Part shown: positions 62,890 through 64,000 of the stretch, in pieces
Numbering within the stretch: the first letter of the stretch is position 1
How the letters are laid out: each line of letters opens with the position of its first letter
Source of the DNA: Macropodus opercularis
Lineage: Eukaryota > Chordata > Actinopteri > Anabantiformes > Osphronemidae
Direction: 5' to 3'
Assembly (NCBI GenBank): GCA_030770545.1
Contig: CM061092.1
Coordinates: forward strand, 18,167,501 to 18,231,500
Length of the DNA stretch: 64,000 nt
The notes under the pieces: model-generated
Seen by the model: the letters and a program-made list of their open reading frames with translations, nothing else
The model's database searches: none
Told to the model about the DNA's origin: nothing
Translations under genes and position numbers: made by a program

Positions 62890-63125
62890 GGTTACATGTA
62901 CACCTTATATACAACACTGCCAGTTGTCACCTCCAGAAGTTCTCCAATGACTTGCCCATTGTTGGCTGTGTGTCTGAGGGGAACGAGCTGGATACTGGTC
63001 AGTCATCAGGGACTTTGTGGACTTAGAGCAGCCATGTGATGGTGATTGACTTCTGGAGGAAACCACCACATCACACATGGTGATCATCCAGGGCTCAGAC
63101 ATTGAGATAGTGAACAGTTTTTAGC
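62890..63125 (+). mobile_element. Decayed non-LTR retrotransposon (reverse transcriptase fragment)
   Basis: Translating the + strand from 62925 gives CHLQKFSNDLPIVGCVSEGN. This matches the palm motif region (CHLxKFSDD, then VGC and SEGNE) of fish non-LTR retrotransposon reverse transcriptases. Further on, after frame changes, come WSVIRDFVDL, MVIDFWRK (usual VVDFRR) and VIIQGSDIEIVNSF (usual IQG...IE.V..YKYLG), so the order of the domain is kept. The catalytic pair FSDD has become FSND. Stops and at least two frameshifts make it inactive. The clade (CR1, L2 or Rex-like) cannot be fixed by eye. Boundaries are approximate; the 3' side ends where the Tc1 remnant begins. Confidence 0.7.
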
Positions 63126-63137
63126 CTTCAGAAAAAA

Positions 63138-63558
63138 AAAACTTGTAGCAGCCTATGATTCTGGTAAGAGATTTAAAAAGATCTGGAAGGATTTTGAAAT
63201 CAGTTGTTCCATTGTCTGGAGTAGACGTAGAGGGCTTTCAAAACAAATGTCAACATGCAGGTCTGGTCGACCCAGCAAGTTCACCCCAAGAGCAGACTGC
63301 AAGACGCTAAACGAGATCTCCAAAAACCCTAAAATGTCATCCCGGGACCTACAGCAGGCTCTGGCTACTGTTGATGGGAAAATGCCTCTACAATCAGAAA
63401 GCTTAACCTGCATGGGAGGTGTGCAAGGAGGAAACCTTTGCTCTCTAAAAGAAACATCAAGGTCCGACTAAAGTTTGCCAGATGTTCTTTGGACAGATGA
63501 GTCCAAATTTGAATTATTTAGACATCAGAACAAAGGACACGTTTGGCAAAGGAACACT
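63138..63558 (+). pseudogene. Tc1-like transposase fragment
   Basis: The + strand encodes the N-terminal half of a Tc1-like transposase. Near 63146-63234 VAAYDSGKRFKKIWKDFEIS is the paired-like DNA-binding domain. STCRSGRPSKFTPRAD follows at about 63250 with the AT-hook-like GRPSK, then LNEISKNPKMSSRDLQ. Near 63380 the frame shifts and continues as ASTIRKLNLHGRCARRKPLL and KVRLKFAR. A second frame change with loss of the usual linker leads to LWTDESKFELFRHQNKGHVW, which holds the first catalytic Asp of the DDE triad. The copy stops at VWQRNT around 63557; the second Asp, the Glu and both terminal inverted repeats are missing. It cannot encode active transposase. Confidence 0.88.
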
Positions 63559-63866
63559 CCTTCCCATAGCAGCAGACTCTGAGGAGCCACAGAAGGCCAG
63601 ATCACCAGGCTATTAAATTCATAAAGTGGGTTGGTCAGGCGCCCCAGCTCCTGTGGACGATTCACCCATGACCAAAGAGACACTGTCATCTCAGGCAGTG
63701 ACAGTTTGGCTCTTTCAGCTGCACTGTTTCCCAGGAAAGTACCAAACTGAGAAGCATAGGCGTGTTCGAAAAGCAGCACCAGGAAGCTCTCACTGAATTC
63801 AAAGCAACAGGGAAACTGGCGAAGTATCTGCCAAACACAATCCAAGAAGAGCAGGACAGCCTCTAA
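63549..63866 (-). pseudogene. mtmr9-like fragment, C-terminal part, inverted
   Basis: On the - strand about 105 uninterrupted codons read EAVLLFLDCVWQILRQFPCC, then FLVLLFEHAYASQFGTFLGN, SLWSWVNRPQEL, LTNPLYEFNSLVIWPSVAPQ and LLLWEGVFL. This matches the C-terminal part of the phosphatase-like domain of myotubularin-related protein 9, a catalytically dead partner of MTMR6, 7 and 8 in phosphoinositide turnover. There is no intron, stop or frameshift. After WEGVFL (63549) the sequence passes into the Tc1 fragment, so the remaining C-terminus and any poly(A) are lost. On the other side it joins a different mtmr9 segment in opposite orientation. Most likely it is a piece of a rearranged retrocopy. 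Confidence 0.85.
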
Positions 63867-64000
63867 CTGCAACCAATGGACGGCGGTGTAAGGAAGACGA
63901 GAAGCTGATTAATGCTACCCTGCGGCCGGGCAAACGTGGATACATCATTGACACGCGCACCATCAGTGTTGCCCAGCAGGCTAAAGCCCGAGGTGGAGGA
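63854..64000 (+). pseudogene. mtmr9-like fragment, mid-protein part, cut by window end
   Basis: The + strand reads GQPLTATNGRRCKEDEKLIN, ATLRPGKRGYIIDTRTISVA and QQAKARGGG without interruption to the last base. This is the MTMR9 segment at the start of the phosphatase-like domain, upstream in the protein of the piece on the - strand at 63549-63866. The first codons (63854-63866) overlap the opposite-strand piece by about 13 bases. No acceptor with a pyrimidine tract precedes it, which argues against a normal exon boundary. It continues past the window, so it may be the inverted 5' part of a retrocopy, or possibly part of a rearranged parental locus. Confidence 0.82.

Noticed and set aside
63525..63548. 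Extension of the - strand mtmr9 frame past LWEGVFL
   Set aside because: The residues after WEGVFL no longer resemble MTMR9; this DNA belongs to the Tc1 fragment on the + strand.

Overview
This is teleost fish genomic DNA. It is AT-rich and gene-poor, with many (CA)n tracts and fish-type interspersed repeats: a tRNA-derived SINE, Tc1-like and hAT-like fragments, and a non-LTR retrotransposon remnant. The only intact gene I recognise is the 3' part of a neuroligin, nlgn1. It runs on the + strand as seven coding exons between 44321 and 49271 and ends in the neuroligin PDZ-ligand tail.

Layout: 1-44320 contains no convincing exon and is probably one very large nlgn1 intron, because the first recognisable exon opens in phase 1 and no N-terminal neuroligin exon was seen upstream. 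Notable objects in this part are a SINE near 21.1-21.4 kb, a dispersed repeat at 18.3-18.7 kb, a 52-nt near-perfect palindrome at 19581-19632, a hAT-like 5' fragment at 23.6-24.0 kb, and a 138-bp tandem duplication carrying palindromes at 28.1-28.3 kb. 44321-49271 holds nlgn1 coding exons with compact introns (86-1675 nt). About 49272-50560 is probable 3' UTR. 50561-62890 is apparently intergenic. 62890-64000 is a nest of mobile-element debris: a decayed LINE reverse transcriptase fragment, a decayed Tc1 transposase fragment, and two intronless pieces of an mtmr9 (myotubularin-related 9) coding sequence in opposite orientations.

The neuroligin is a postsynaptic adhesion molecule with a dead cholinesterase fold, a single transmembrane helix and a cytoplasmic tail. 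Two aspects of its gene structure stand out. The exons at 44864-46388 sum to 790 nt, which I recall as a single exon in mammals, and the C-terminal exon is also split. The splice-site-B insert is continuous with its upstream exon, and skipping it would require a GC donor.

The most unusual item is the mtmr9 chimera at the right edge. A downstream coding segment lies on the - strand and an upstream coding segment on the + strand, joined over about 13 shared bases. This geometry matches a retrocopy made by twin priming, whose 3' end is now fused to a broken Tc1 element. Everything is read by eye; no search or alignment was run.
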